Positions 34,712-50,400 of a DNA stretch of 64,000 nt are shown here, piece by piece; position 1 is the stretch's first letter; every line of letters starts with the position of its first letter. The translations under genes and the position numbers were made by a program. The notes under the pieces were generated by a model, which saw nothing but the letters and a program-made list of their open reading frames with translations, was not told where the DNA came from and did not search any database. The DNA lies in NCBI GenBank assembly GCA_018873225.1, contig JAEILZ010000001.1:4030001-4094000 (forward strand), in the 5' to 3' direction. The DNA comes from [Phialemoniopsis] sp. UDSM-2020 (taxonomy: Eukaryota; Ascomycota; Sordariomycetes; Thyridiales; Thyridiaceae).

Positions 34712-36361
34712 ATGGACCAACAACTCCCCACCGAGATCAACATCGTCACCCTTAACTGCTGGGGCCTCAAGTACATCTCCAAGCTGCGCAATGAGCGCCT
34801 CGCCGAGATAGGCCGGCGCCTCGCGACGGCGGACCCGGCCCCGCAGATCGTCGGCCTGCAGGAGTGCTGGTGCCAGGACGACTACCTCGCCATCCGCCGG
34901 CAGACGAGCCGCGTCCTGCCCTACGGCAAGTTCTACTACGCGGGGCCCTTTGGCGCCGGGCTCGCCATCCTGTCGCGCTGGCCCATCGAGGAGTCGTCCA
35001 TGTTCCGGTACCCGCTCAACGGCCGGCCCACCGCCTTTTGGCGCGGCGACTGGTTCGTGGGCAAGGGCGTCGCCATCGCCAAGATCCGGTACGGGCCGGC
35101 GCCCGAGCACATCATTGAGGTCTTCAACACCCACGTAAGAACAAAGACTCTATCTTCCCGGACAGAAGTGTACTAACAAGTTCTCAAGACCCACGCCCCC
35201 TACGAAGAAGGCAAGGCAGTAGACACCTACTTCTGCCACCGCCTAGCCCAGTCCTGGGAGTTCTCCAAGCTCATGCGCGCCGCCTCCCAGGCCAGGGGCC
35301 ACCTCGCCGTGGGGCTGGGCGACTTCAACGCCGTGCCCGCCATCCTGCCCTACCGCCTTCTCGTCGCGGGGCCCAAGGGCGAGCACGCCACGCCCCGCGA
35401 CACCTGGCGCGTCCTGCACCCGGACTCGTCCCTCGGCGCCTCCCACTACGCCGCCGAACGCGCGAGGGGCCGGCCCGTCCCCACGGCGCACTACAACCTC
35501 GTCGAGAACGGCGCCACCTCGGACGGCGCCTACAACACGTGGCGCTGGCCCCGCGCCCAGCAGCGCCAGCTCGGCCGCCCCCGCACCGCCGGCGTGAGCC
35601 GCCGCGAGGTGGCGCCGGACGACCCGTGCCCACAGGGCAAGCGGCTCGACCACGTCCTTGTCGCGGGCGACGCCGCGTGGAGCGTGGCCGACGCCCGCGT
35701 GGGGATGGTTGAGCCGCACCCGACGCTCGAGTGCTCCGTATCGGACCACTTCTCGATGGAAGTGCGGCTGGTAGCCAAGCCACAACCAGCAGCTACTGCG
35801 TCCAGCGCCAAGAAGGAGGTGTCCGGCTCTGCAGGTTCCGGTACCGCCGTCAAGACGCCCGAGGAGGAGGAAGACGATCTGGTCAACAGAGGCACGTACC
35901 TCCAGTCGCCAGCGAGCAGCCTGCGAGGCAGCGGCAGCAGGGACGGCGCGTCGAGCTTCACGGCGCGAGGGCAACAGCAACATCCGGAACTGCGGCTCGA
36001 GGGCGAGCTGACGGCCGACGAGTACGACACGATCCTCGACGAGATACGGCAGTACGCGGAGCGCGAGGCGCGGCAGCAGCGGTGGCGCGGCAGGCACTTC
36101 TTCGCCTCGGTGGCGGCTCTGGTGGCTTGCCTGGTCGGCGTGTGGTGGAGCCCGCGCAACTACGTTGCCTTCATATTGATACTCGTGAGCAGCTTGAGTC
36201 TCGTCGCGGGCACGATAGATGGGCTCATCGCCTTACTGTTCGTCGGATCCGAGATGCGGGCGCTCCAAGAATTCGCATGGGAGATATCCAACGCCAGGGC
36301 AGCGTTGACGGGAGAGCAACAGTTCGCGCCCGAGGATGGGCCGAGGGAAAAAGGCTGGTAG
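34712..36361 (+). CDS. isc1: Inositol phosphosphingolipid phospholipase C (ISC1, neutral sphingomyelinase family)
   Basis: Exons 34712-35134 and 35189-36361 encode 531 residues, joined in phase 0 at NTH-THAPYEEG. The enzyme cleaves inositol phosphosphingolipids to release ceramides; homologues are Mg-dependent and act at ER and mitochondrial membranes. The endonuclease/exonuclease/phosphatase fold is clear: NCWGL (Asn15), LQECW (metal-binding Glu51), GDFN (Asp186, Asn188) and SDHF with catalytic His327. The C-terminus carries two transmembrane helices (FFASVAALVACLVGVW, then FILILVSSLSLVAGTIDGLI), as in yeast Isc1, after a charged linker. The high-GC exons produce long meaningless antisense frames. 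Divergent from the Swd3 gene and convergent with the kinase gene, about 270 bp apart. Confidence 0.9.
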
Positions 36362-36633
36362 AGATACCACAACAGGTGTTCTCTTTACTGATGATCTCCT
36401 TGTCTTTTAGCGAAAGGGGCTCGAATAGCTAATGATATCCATAATAATCTACTTTGAAACAAAACTCTCCTGGTCATGTCGATATCTACCGACTCTCTCA
36501 CAACCTTTCCCCTCCCCTCACACGCCGATTCCTCATTCCGAATACTCAGCATCATGCCGGTGAGCTTCCGCTTGCCTGCTACATCTACTACAAAGCAGAG
36601 AAGCATAGGACCACCAATCCATCCTTTGCATGC

Positions 36634-39527
<2,894 letters not shown>

Positions 39528-40313
39528 CGTGTGCCGACCAGTCCGAAGAGTGTGTGAGCCGTAACAAGACTGACACCGCCCGCACGTTATGAATGGAATC
39601 AAATGAAGGACATAACCAGCACTAAGACTATCGATGCCGGAAGTGGAAAACACGAATCGCCAGAGAGAGTGGCAAATATGATCATACGCTGTTCTTGTGA
39701 GAGGAGAGGAGGACGGCAGGCGACAAAAGAGCTCAAACAGTAAGGCCGGCTCAGCAACGGCAGTATTACGTAGAGGAAGGTACAATCTGTTCGTTCATGG
39801 GCAGTCACAACGGAAAACAATTGAAGAGTCAGGGACGAGTCCGATCTATTCAGCTTGAAGTTCTATCTCGCTTACTATCAACACCCACTTCCCAATGACT
39901 AAGGAAAGAGAGCCCAAGGCCAGAGCGAAAAAAAAAGTATAAGGAAGAACCAACACCGAAACAACTTTTTATGACGCCGTGCAAGATGCAATGTAGACTC
40001 GTCATCCCTTTTTGTACATCTGCTACCGCGGCCGATGACATGACCGGATCCTCGCAGGCTGCGCACAGGTCAGAAGACTCCATCGTGGCGTGCTATCGAG
40101 AAAAACTCCTTCCAGGTTCCGAGATAGACAGATATTAATGGCCCGCAAATCTTCCTCAGCGAGCTCGTGCGCAATGAGATAAAGTACAGGGACGGGTCTC
40201 CGCGATGAAAGTCCGTCCATGATAGGAAATGCAGGCCATCATGAGGGCCTTGTCGTCCAAGCCAAAACAATAGACGACAACATGTACAACACCATCACCT
40301 CGATGACTCAAGC
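39528..40313. other. Intergenic between two minus-strand genes
   Basis: Upstream side of the kinase gene and 3' flank of the FKBP gene. The kinase frame stays open upstream of ATG 39527 to about 39785, but the residues there look non-coding, so I did not extend it. Confidence 0.45.
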
Positions 40314-41998
40314 TTACTTGATCTCGAGGAGCTTGACATCGAAGATCAGGGTGCTGTTAGCGGGGATGCCGTCAAGCTTCTTGCTGCCATAGGCCAGGTT
40401 GGCAGGGATGGTCAGGCGGCGCTCGCCACCGACGGACATGCCGGCGATACCGATATCCCAGCCCTTGATGACCTCGCCCTTGCCGACCTTGAAGGAGAAC
40501 GGGGTGCCCTTCTTGTTGGCTGAGAGAGACATGATGTTAGTATATGCTCGTAGAGACTGGATCTGGAATCCACTTACAGTCAAAAACCTTGCCGTCTTGG
40601 AGCTTGCCAATGTAGCGCATGCTGACGCGGTCGCCAGACTTGACAGCCCGGCCGGAACCGACCTTGCGGTCATCGATGGTCACACCCTGGACGACCTTGA
40701 CGCCGGTAGTAGCCTTCTTGCCCTTGTCAGCTTGCTTGGCCTTTTCAGCCGAGCCGGTAGGCCCTAGCTCGAGGTTTTTGGCGAACTGCACCTTCTTGTC
40801 AGTCTTGGAAGATGCGGGGGTCTCCTTGATGGCGCTCTTGGGCTCCTCGACGCTGACGGCCTCGCCCTTGTTGTTCTTGAGCTTCTTCTGCTGCTTCTTG
40901 CTGAGCTTGGCCTCGTCGGCCTTGCTCTCCTTGGCGATCATGTCGTCAAGGTTCTCAGCCTCCTCGGCAGAGCGCTTCTTGCCCTTCTTGGAGGTCTGGA
41001 CCAGCTGGGGAGCCTCCTCGTCAGTGTCGACCTCCTCGACGCGCTCAAGGTAGTCAAGCTCGTCGAGCTCATCCTCGCTGTCATCGTCGCCAATCAGGTC
41101 CTCCATGTCAGGGGGGAGGTCGTAATCCTCATCATCATCATCCTCAGAGTCGGTCTCTTCATCCTCGTCGATAACGTAGTTACCAGTGACGTAGACGGCG
41201 TGGGTGCCAGAAACGACAAAGTAGGCCTTCTCGTTCTCAGGGATGGTGATGTCAATGGTTTGTTGGTAGTTCTAAAGATAATTGTTAGCTCGATGTATGG
41301 GACAAATACAATTGATTAGTTGGGAGAAGACTTACGCGCTCAGTGTCAAGAGTGCAGATGACAAACTGCTCCAGATCGAGACCGTCCTCGTCATCGCTGT
41401 CATCCTCATCGTCCTCGTCCTCCTCATCGTCATCGCCAAGAGCAAGGCCCTTGCCCTTGCTGATGCCATTGGGGGTCTCATCGTCCTCCATGTCCTCATC
41501 CTCATCCTCGTCCTGAGTGGCCTCGAGGAGCTTGCGGATAGCAGCCTCCTGGCGGGCCTTCTTGGACTTGGCGGGGTCGCTGGGGCCGCCGTTGGCCTCC
41601 TCGTCCTCATCTTCATCGGAGTCCTCCTCGTCATCGTCGCCGTTGGCAAGAAGAGCCTGGAGGTACTCGTCATCGTCCTCATCGTCCTCGTCAAGGTCGC
41701 CCATGCGGGGCTTGACGATGCGAAGAGTGGAGCGGGGGACGCTGGGGATGTTGCCATCCTCATCGGCCTCGGGCTCCTCAGTGGGATCGACTGCCGCCAT
41801 GGTGATGCGGATCTGAGATGGTATCAGCAACGGTGAATGAAAAGACGGCGTCGTCCAGGAAATTGGAACAAATCAGGCGTCTGGGAATGATTGCATAATG
41901 ATACTCACAGTAGCAGGGAAGTCAGCGGCCACAGGGATCATGACATCTCCTGGGGGGACCTCGAGGCCAAAGACGGCCACAGGCAGAAGGGAAGACAT
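40314..41998 (-). CDS. fpr4: Nucleolar FKBP-type peptidyl-prolyl isomerase (Fpr3/Fpr4-like)
   Basis: Exons 41998-41909, 41812-41336, 41271-40578 and 40519-40314 encode 488 residues; all phases agree. Fpr3/Fpr4 proteins are nucleolar histone chaperones with prolyl isomerase activity that act on histone tails. The N-terminal nucleoplasmin-like domain starts [17 protein letters not shown] and continues over the first intron into [10 protein letters not shown]. Long Asp/Glu tracts follow in exons 2 and 3, then a Lys-rich stretch ([13 protein letters not shown]). The FKBP domain fills about residues 380-488, with [45 protein letters not shown] and the closing [11 protein letters not shown]. The acid tracts create a long hydrophobic antisense frame that is not a gene. 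Confidence 0.93.
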
Positions 41999-42920
41999 GG
42001 CGGTGATGGTGGGAGTGTGAGTGGTAAGAAGGGGAGAAGGGTTCAATTGTCCGGGAGAAAAGGACAAGAGAGAGACGCGTGAGATGTCTTGTGAGGAGAA
42101 GGAAGAAGTTGCGGCGGTGAAAAGTTCTTGAGCGCAAGAGATTTCCTTTTTCTCAGCAAGGCAGAGTCTGAAGGAAAGATTTATTTGAATCGCAGAGCTT
42201 CTTCTGCCCCAAAATTTTTTAACTGCCTTCCTGCAGAGCAACCCCCCACAAAAGGCGCTAAAGAGGGCGATAAGAGGCTTATCAGGACCCCAATCCGCTG
42301 AACGTGCAAAGAGTGGATGCGATTCTCTCCCAGTCAACCAGCCAACCAGGTGGGGCGTAAGTTTCTTTTTTTCCTTCCTGCGCCTGCTAGCCTCACAACT
42401 GGTTCCGCACTGACCTCATTCGTCCACTGGGTCTTGGATGTAAGTCCAGGCCGCCAATTGCAGCAACAGCATCAAGCGCAAGAGAGCATCCATCAATGAT
42501 CACAATTTAGTGTGTGAAATAACGTCAGAAAGACATGAGCTACTGTTCAAACAGTAATGATTATCAAGATCCAAAGTGTTATATTTACAGCACAGAATTG
42601 AAGGGGTCTCAAATGAAAGCCTCCTCACCGCTGCTTGGCTCAATTTAGTACCCATGTAACCATGGGTGAATGGAGACAAAATAATGCTTGCACGCAAATG
42701 GCCAGCCGCCCAGAACGCTGCTGTTTATCAAAAGAATATGGCAAGCGACCAGGAGGCAAATCGTTATCTAATGTCATTGTACTACGATCAAGGATGACTG
42801 AGCTATTGTATAGCGTGCTTCGAGAAAGTATCAAAGCTGGGATGACCTCAACGGTAGAGCCTCGGCTTCTCACCCGTTAACTCGATGCGTTCCAGAAAAA
42901 CGTGACAGATTCAGCCAGAT
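41999..42920. other. Intergenic between two minus-strand genes
   Basis: Promoter and leader of the FKBP gene and 3' flank of the DJ-1-like gene. No coding pattern seen. Confidence 0.5.
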
Positions 42921-43728
42921 CTAGGCGGCTTCCTTCAACAGAGCCGGTGCCTGCCGCATCTCAGCATATTCCCTTGGTCTATCCCCGACATCAGCCATGT
43001 CCAGCGCGATCTCGACCAACTCGCGAGGGAATCGCTTGCACTGACGCAGGTACGCGGCAACCATGTCATTGCCGTTCGTGATGCCACCTGTAGTGTAGAA
43101 CCAAATACAGTCAGCCAGATATTCGTCTAATTAGCAAACAAAAAAAAAACGTACCGCTGCTCCAGAGATTCCCATCCTGAGTCCACCGCCACTTGTGCCC
43201 CACAAGCCGCACGCCCTGCTCCCCAAACGCCTGCTCAATGAGGCCCTGGCACCCGCGCGGCCCGCACGCCTCCTTGCCCCGGAGAAGGCCCGCCCGCCCG
43301 CACAGAAAGATGCCCGTGCACACGCTCAGCACGTCTGTCGTGTCCTTCATCGCCGCCTGCCGGGCCAGCCAGTCCAGCGTCTCGGGCGCGAAAGTCAGGG
43401 TCGGGTCCGGCCCGGGCAGGAGCAGTACGTCGAGGGTGCCGGGCGCCACGGCCGGGTCGTCGAGGCTGTGCGTCGGGAGAACCCGCAGGTGGCCCGGAAG
43501 CTCGACCGACTTGTCCGCCCCGCCGGCCGCAGCGATGTAGACAATCTCGACTTCGGGCGAAGCGTCGAGCAGCGCCTGCGGCAGATTGAGGAAGGCCTCG
43601 CTCAGCGGCTGCAGATACTCTTTGCTGAGGACGACAAAGATGTCCACGGTGGCCATGTCGAGAAGCTGCACGGGGCACGCGATGAGCACGCCGACGCGGA
43701 ACTTGTTGGTAGGGGCGGTGGGAGGCAT
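42921..43728 (-). CDS. DJ-1/PfpI-superfamily protein
   Basis: Exons 43728-43155 and 43087-42921 encode 246 residues; the intron (GTACGT, then a run of T, to ACAG) splits a Gly codon. The fold is the class I glutamine-amidotransferase-like type. VGVLIACPVQLLDMATVDIF is the N-terminal strand, and SVCTGIFLCGRAGLL carries the nucleophile elbow with Cys137. The rest reads through GHKWRWTQDGNLWSSGGITNG, which is typical of the group that includes isonitrile hydratase and the ligand-binding domain of GlxA-like regulators. No DNA-binding domain is attached. The substrate is unknown; family members act as hydratases, glyoxalases or stress proteins, so only a general assignment is justified. Confidence 0.85.
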
Positions 43729-45171
43729 GATTGGTCCGGTGAGTTCGCGGATGATCGAGGTCGCAATGCGTGCTGTTTAGGATCAAGATAGTGTTTGAAG
43801 AAGTGAGATATTATACCTCCTGTGCCTAACATGATCCATACGCGCAACACGATATTTATACTTTTCCTTTTCATCATCATCATTTTTGCCTCGACTTCAT
43901 CGCCACTTACACGGCTCAACCTCCGTGAAGCGTCCGGTCTTGACCGGAGCTGATGGTGCGTTGTGATTGGTCAATGGCTCCAAATGCCTCCGAATTCAAT
44001 CGGAGCCAAGACAGGAGCTGACCCGATGCGGGCACAAGTCGTTTGCCCGCGTACGCGCCTTCAGGTCTGTGACGAACCCAGTGCCCATTGTACCCAGGAA
44101 CCTATCTGCAATTCCTTCGTCAGTGTAAGAGGCTTGTTGCAGGTGGGCTTGGCAGTATCTGCGCAACGCCGTCTGGAGCGTCGTGCGCGGAAGCTTACGC
44201 GGCTCGGTCATCCTACGAGTCCTCCCTTGTCCGTCGCCAAAGGCTGTGCCAGTCACATTCCTTGGTTGGTTTGAGGAACAGAAGGGGTAGTTGTCAAGCG
44301 AGTGTTGTTCATTTCTTTCTGTTCTGCCTCTCATCTTCCTCCAGAGACCCTCCCAAGTGTTGCATGACCGATGTCAAGGTGCCCCACGATGTGCCGGAAG
44401 CCGGTCGATTTTCTTTGCGACTTCCAGACCCATCTATCCCTCCCGTCTCTGTTTTCCCTTCCTCCCCTATGTAGATACAATGATTAGGTATTATGGGGCC
44501 AGTTGATTAGCAGGTCCGGTCCGAGAAAAGCCACCTCTGCTTGAACTCGGTAGCCGAAACCCCCCCTTTACTCCGTCACACCTGGGCTAGCCGTCGACCC
44601 CGGTATGATAAGTCTCTCGGGTCAACTCTGTTATTTACACCCCTGAGGCAGTGAATTCGTCCGACCACTCTCTCTTGTGTGTCTGCTTGGCTTTGTCTCC
44701 TTTCTCTTGTCTTTCCTTCTGTCTTCTCTTCCGTTAAACGAGTGCGGCGAGAGGATATCATCTTTGGTTGTGTACCCGCCCGCAAAATTGCTCCAAGAAC
44801 TCCTTGAGCCCCCAAAAAAGAGTAAAAAAAAGAAAAATCAAGACAGAAAAGTCTGAACCCCCATGTCTAGATGCCAAATGCCGATGCCATGCCATGCATA
44901 TCAACATCATACCCTCTATTTACACAAAGCCGCCTCGCAATGCCGACACCGCCGGTTGTCGGACATGATCAGTCGAAGTATTGAGGCCTGTCGAGTCTCC
45001 ACGGTCTTTCAAAAGGGTCTGTGCACAGAAGCGAATGAATAAAAATATAAGAAAAAAGGGGTTCGCCAGGCACCGAGTTGTGTCGATTACGGCCTGGGAG
45101 TCGAAGATCGAAGAATGAAATTAGGCGGTGAAGATCAGAGCAGCATGGAAAAAAGTCGTTGAATCATCGTA
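43729..45171. other. Intergenic, 1.4 kb, no gene seen
   Basis: Promoter side of the DJ-1-like gene and 3' flank of the GT2 gene. Short open frames on both strands show no recognisable domain. Confidence 0.5.
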
Positions 45172-47436
45172 TTAAACTTTCTCGCTGACCGCGAGAGATT
45201 TCGCTCGTTGCCGAGTGACCTTCTTGCTGACAGTGTATACCAGGTCTTGCGTCCAGAAATGGCAAATCTGCGCTTGGGCGCAAGGAATCGAGCCGAAGAT
45301 AGGAGCCACCAGGGGCACCATAACGTAGTCAATGAAGTTCTTCTTCACCTCGCGGTGAGAAAAGTTCATGCCCTTGGCGAGACCAGCATCGTCCATTTCC
45401 TTCTCTCGGACGCCAACAGCGAGCTTGTGGAAGCCCTCGTACATGCCCAGATAAAGTGCGACCTCCATGAAACCCAGCGTTCTGAGGTACTTGCATACCT
45501 CGAAAATCCAGCCGATCCCGTGGACATCAGGGGTGCCGTCGGTGATCCACATGTACAAAGTGGTAGTGATGACGAAAATGGTCATCTGAACAGGGAGGAA
45601 ATGAGCCTCAAAGAGACGATGGAACAGGTAGATGATGCGCATGTAATCAGGGTCCTTCAGGGTATCATGCGTTACGTCGGAGAAGATGCCGCTCTCGACA
45701 GGGCGTTCAGGGTCGAGGTTGTCGAGATGCTCCTGAGGAACATAGCCGTCGGTGGTGTCGTTCAGTGAGCTGTGCAGGGGTCGGAAGGCCCTGGAGGTGT
45801 GCTTCCTCTCGCGCCAGAGCTCGACTACCTTGCGCAGGGCGAAGCCAGTGTCGAGAGCACCCCACATATGGCGGATGGCCTGCTTGTAACGAGCTTGCAT
45901 GTCCGAAGCGATGCCATTAGCACCTTTTCCATATCCGCCAGCAGTCACGTTGGTCTGGCTGACAGGGCTTAGAATGGTCCGGGAGGTCAGGTTGCCGTTC
46001 AGCGCAAAGAAGCACTTGAGGTACATGTGCAGGTCCTCGCCGATGGCCTCAGAGTCGCAGTCCCAGCCACCCACACGGTCGACGAGCTCGAGTGGAAGCG
46101 AGTACACAGAAGTCGGGGGAGCAATGGTCGAACCACGGTACAGACCAGACATGCCAGCGGCGCACCAAAGGATGTCGGCAACACGGACAATGGCGGGGAC
46201 GCTGTGCGCATTGCGATCGAAGACAATAGGAGCCGAATATAGGGTGGTGTTTGCCGTTTCGGGATTGGCCAGATGCATGGAGGTGATCAGAGCGAAGTAG
46301 TTGGACGAAAGGTGACTGTCAGCTGCATGGCGGGGGGAGGTGATTGGTCAGCCTTTTGGTCCAGAGCTTGCATAGTTTCAGGAACAGACGGGGATTGTCG
46401 CAGAATTTCAACCACAATCTAAAACATGACAAAAAACATACCGTCAATCCCAGTGACGATCACATCCCTCCGCTGTTCCATCGAATATTTCTCGCTCAAT
46501 TTGCGTGCAGCCCAAGCCATGTTGCTTCCTTTGCCGGGGGCTTCATTGGGAATGTCGGCCGGGTGCAGGGTGAAGTCAATTGAGCGGAACCTCTTGACAA
46601 ATTCCGAGACCAGAGACATGGCCTTGAGCTCCACGTTGTTCTCACGCTGCTCCATAGCCAAGTAGATCTGCGCAGACATTCTTCCGTTAGCATAAAGGAC
46701 CAAGTTTTCAAAGGCAACTAATGAGAAACCGAATGCATGGCTTGGATCAGGTCTCGCCTATGCTTGAAAGCGACTAATTGGTGCCATCGCGCATCGACGC
46801 TGACCGTGGGCCCAGAGCGTTCTCTCATGGTATTGCCAAAAGCTAGAATGGGGGTTTTCCACTCACGTCGTACGACTCCCGAGCTTGGGGGTGGCAAGCC
46901 AAGACGTCCAGTGTCTCCCTGAGCGAGTCCATCTCTTCCTTGTAGTTGGGAATGACAACTGCGTGGATCACACGATCGGTTGCGCCAGCATCGCCATCGG
47001 GGAAATACTCGGGCTCGAGATCGCCAATTTCGCTGCATGAGGTCGAGGAGGCTCGAGAAGAGGTCAAGGTCTCGGAACTAGAAAGGGAAGTCGAAGATCC
47101 ACGGCGAGTGCGGCCAAACTTGAAATCCTTGAGAGTCTTGCTGTGTACCGTCTTTCGCAGGTTGCTCGTGAGATCCCAGATGGCCCAAAGAGCGCGGAGA
47201 GGAAAGACAAAGACCAGAACATGGATGAAGAGGCAGTAGTAAGCCCAGACAAGCGTCCAAACGCCGCCGCCCTCGTGGTGATAGCTCGGTGCGCTGAGGC
47301 TGTCCTTGGGTTGTTGGTACTTGTAGCCGTAACGTATCGCTGCAGCTTCCCTAGATATAACCAAATAGCTGAGGGCCGCCAGAGCTATCATCGCCAACCC
47401 TCCCGAGCGCCGGGAACACCATGCAAAGACAGACAT
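45172..47436 (-). CDS. Membrane glycosyltransferase family 2 protein
   Basis: Exons 47436-46867, 46667-46442 and 46322-45172 encode 648 residues; intron 1 is 199 bp, long for this window, but has a GCTAAC branch site and a good CAG. The catalytic region has VIPNYKEE, the DxD motif at Asp265-Ala-Asp267 (TGIDADSHL), SEAIGEDLHMYLK for the acid/base ED step, and QARYKQAIRHMWG in place of the QxxRW motif. Hydrophobic segments at both ends (ALAALSYLVIS, YYCLFIHVLVFVF, MTIFVITTTLYMW and MVPLVAPIFGSI) make it a multi-spanning membrane protein. A Ser-rich linker follows the second segment. GT2 enzymes of this shape add sugars from nucleotide donors to polysaccharides or lipids; donor and acceptor cannot be predicted here. 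Cell-wall or surface glycan synthesis is an inference. Confidence 0.85.
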
Positions 47437-50400
47437 GGTGGCGGCCGAATAGCTAGGCGAGAGAAGAGACGAGACAAGCCGAGACCAGAGCTACGCGCAA
47501 GGAGGAGTGAAGCCAAAGCCGAGGCGGTAAAAGACAGGAGGAGTTAAGGTATAGGACGCCAAGAGGGATCTCGAAGGGAGAGGAGTCGAGAGTGGCTGCC
47601 CGGCTGGTCGAAGGAAGGTAGGTGGTAAAAAGGAGGGACAAGAGGAGTGATAGGATAGCAAAATAACAGAGGAGTATTATGACCCTGTACGAGACGAGGG
47701 ACAACTCAGATCTGACAGAAGGAGGGACTGGGGAGTGGGAAATGAAGGAGAGGAAAAATTAGTGTTGCTGAACGATATTCACCAACAAGGGCGAGCTTGG
47801 ACTTGGAAAAGAGACGAAACGAACGAACGGGGAGAGACGAGCGAGTTTGGATGGCATGGCTTTGGCACACGGTACGTAGAGGGTACTAGGAACGGCAGAG
47901 GCGACGGGGGGAGGAACGTGCTTTTTTGGTGGTGGAGCGCGCGTGTACTTGGAGCTGCAAAGTCGCGGTACTTCGAACCTGGGTTTTTTCGGTTGGTGGT
48001 GAACGGCTGGGTTGGACCTTCACAATTGGGTGGCGGTTGGGGGTGCAGAGCTCGCAAAAAGCCTCCAATCGTGCCAATTACCCAAGCCCCCAGTCCTTGA
48101 GTAGAACAAGTACTTTCCTTACCCAGACACCAGCAAACAGAGGTACCGTGGACAACAAGCAAAGTGCCACCCGAAAAGGGGGCAGGATATCCTCGAGCAA
48201 GCAGTTGGAACTGTGCTAGCCCAGCCGGAGTGCGCCTAGGACGGTGGCTCTGTTGGCCCAGCGCAATTTGGCGCAGGTACAGCACGGTACCTGTACTGTA
48301 AGGCCCTGCGACACTGGTAGGGGTGGGTGCTGGAGCCGAGGCCAGAATAGAAAAAGGGGCGGGCCCCCAAAAAGTGGACAACAGAGGCTGTTAGATGTTG
48401 GGGCCAATGAACCTAGGGGCCACTGGGGCCCTGGTAAGCTGGCTGCGTGGAGCTGCAAAGTTGCACCAGCCGACCGGCAGACAAGCCAGGGGTGGGAGTC
48501 GGGAGGAGACTTGGGGGTACAGCCAAGACTCGAAAAAATCCCGCCATGCAACCGCACGTCATGAACCCAAGTCTTTTTGTTCGTCCTCGATAGCTTCGAT
48601 AGCTGCCAAGTGCCGTGGCTGAGATGGGCTGATACAAGAGAGTGTCCCTCACGGGTTGGTTGCGCTCGTTCAAGCATCTGTGCAGCACTTTACGAACAGC
48701 GTATTCCCAGCCTCTTTTGTGACTTTCCGTTACAAGTTTCGAGTAGGTCGGTTAGTCGTAGGATTTGAAGAATGGAACTCGTACACATTGACCACTGTTC
48801 CCCAGGACGCGCGAGAAAGGTGGGGGACGGCAATACCTATGCTCTCCTCATTTGTTCAGTGGTGAGAGAATGACATTCTTCCCCGTACAAGGTGCTCCGA
48901 GGGTTGCCAATTCTCGAGCTAAAGTCCTTGTTTGAGAACAGACTGACGACGCTTCTGGCCGTTGTGCCTCGATCTTGAAGAGCCCCCAGGTGCACAGCCA
49001 ACTGCCCTACTATAGACATGCATGCACGTCTACCAATCTGGTGTTGCAGCTGATCTTCCCCCCTCCTCCATCAGGAACAGGACGAGTGGCTATTCACAGC
49101 AAGCAGAGAGTTGGTCTGCATCACACCCATGCAAGCCCCCCTCCATACGTACAGCTAAGACGTGGCTAGGTACAACCTCTGTTGGAATCTAGGCCAAGGT
49201 GGCTGAGCTGTCAGTCTGTGATGAGTACCCATGCAAGAGTTAAACTTGGTGAAATGGTGCTATTTCGACGACAAAAGGTGACAGCCACGACCGTTGCGCT
49301 TGTTGGAAAGCGCAAATAGAATGAATATTTGTTCGCTGGGGGAAACGGTCGTAGATCCGTCACAAGTCGGCCGCCTCTTGGACAGGCGGCCTCCCATATC
49401 CCGCCACACATCGACATGTCGCTCTCCCGCACCCACAGGTCCCTCCCCCTCCTTGGCTCAAAAGGTTTGGACCAACAGAAGCCAGGGAACTTGGCATGAG
49501 TTTCAATTCTCGACCCAGTGAGGTTCAACTCTGCATGCCCACCACGCGGGGGATGGCCGGCGCGAAAGGGCAGATGACCCCGGGAGATACACAGGCTTAC
49601 AAGCCTGGTCAGCTCCGTACAAGAGTACCACCGGGAAATTGTGATGTGAAGCCCCATCTGGCCCTGTGAAATTTAATGAGGGCCCCCAGATTGAGAGACA
49701 CACTTGCGCTGGACCTTGGGTCTTGGCCCATTTTTTCCCTAGCACGATCATCATCTCAAACGCGCTTGGCCCTGATGTCAGTATGGGGGGCACTGTAAGG
49801 TGGTCGAGGGATTTGTACGGAGGTACCAGGACCGGCACGAACGTTAGCCTGAGATCTCCAGGCAACGGAATTGTTCTGCATTTTGACTCGATGGATCTCC
49901 AGTAGTGCACCCGATCCAAACAAGCTGTTTTTTCTTTTCGCTCTTCTTTATTGGTGTTAAGCAATCCCACCCGAGGAGATGCGCAGTTCTCACTACAAGT
50001 GGTGCCCTTGAAAAGTAGTTCTTGTCGGGCTTGAATGCGATATCCTCAGCCCCGCGATGGATACTGTAAGTTGGTCCGTCTCTATTCGTGTAAGTGCTTT
50101 CAGGAAATCCTTGGAGCGACTGGTCCAGAACCCAGGCCAGGATCACCCTCGTCTGCTTTTCACGATCCTAACCCATCTCGTCGCTTCAACCATGCTCTCT
50201 TCACCGGGTTCGCCTCTTCTCCCACTTCTCCGCCTCCGATAACGTCCTGGTGCCTCCTGCTAGCCCGTCCATCACCACCACCATTGCAGGCTTTGCACAT
50301 GGGCAAGTGGTGACGGCTAGTGCTGCACTGTGACATCGAACCTGGCCCTAGCTCGAACGTGGTGGATATCGTGCTGCTACTGGTTCGTCCAAACCCCCCT

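Noticed and set aside
35243..36097. 284-codon minus-strand frame inside ISC1
   Set aside because: Antisense shadow; the plus strand carries all catalytic motifs of ISC1.
41282..41836. Long hydrophobic plus-strand frame opposite the FKBP gene
   Set aside because: It is the complement of the Asp/Glu codon tracts, which read as Val/Leu/Ile on the other strand; the FKBP gene explains the DNA.
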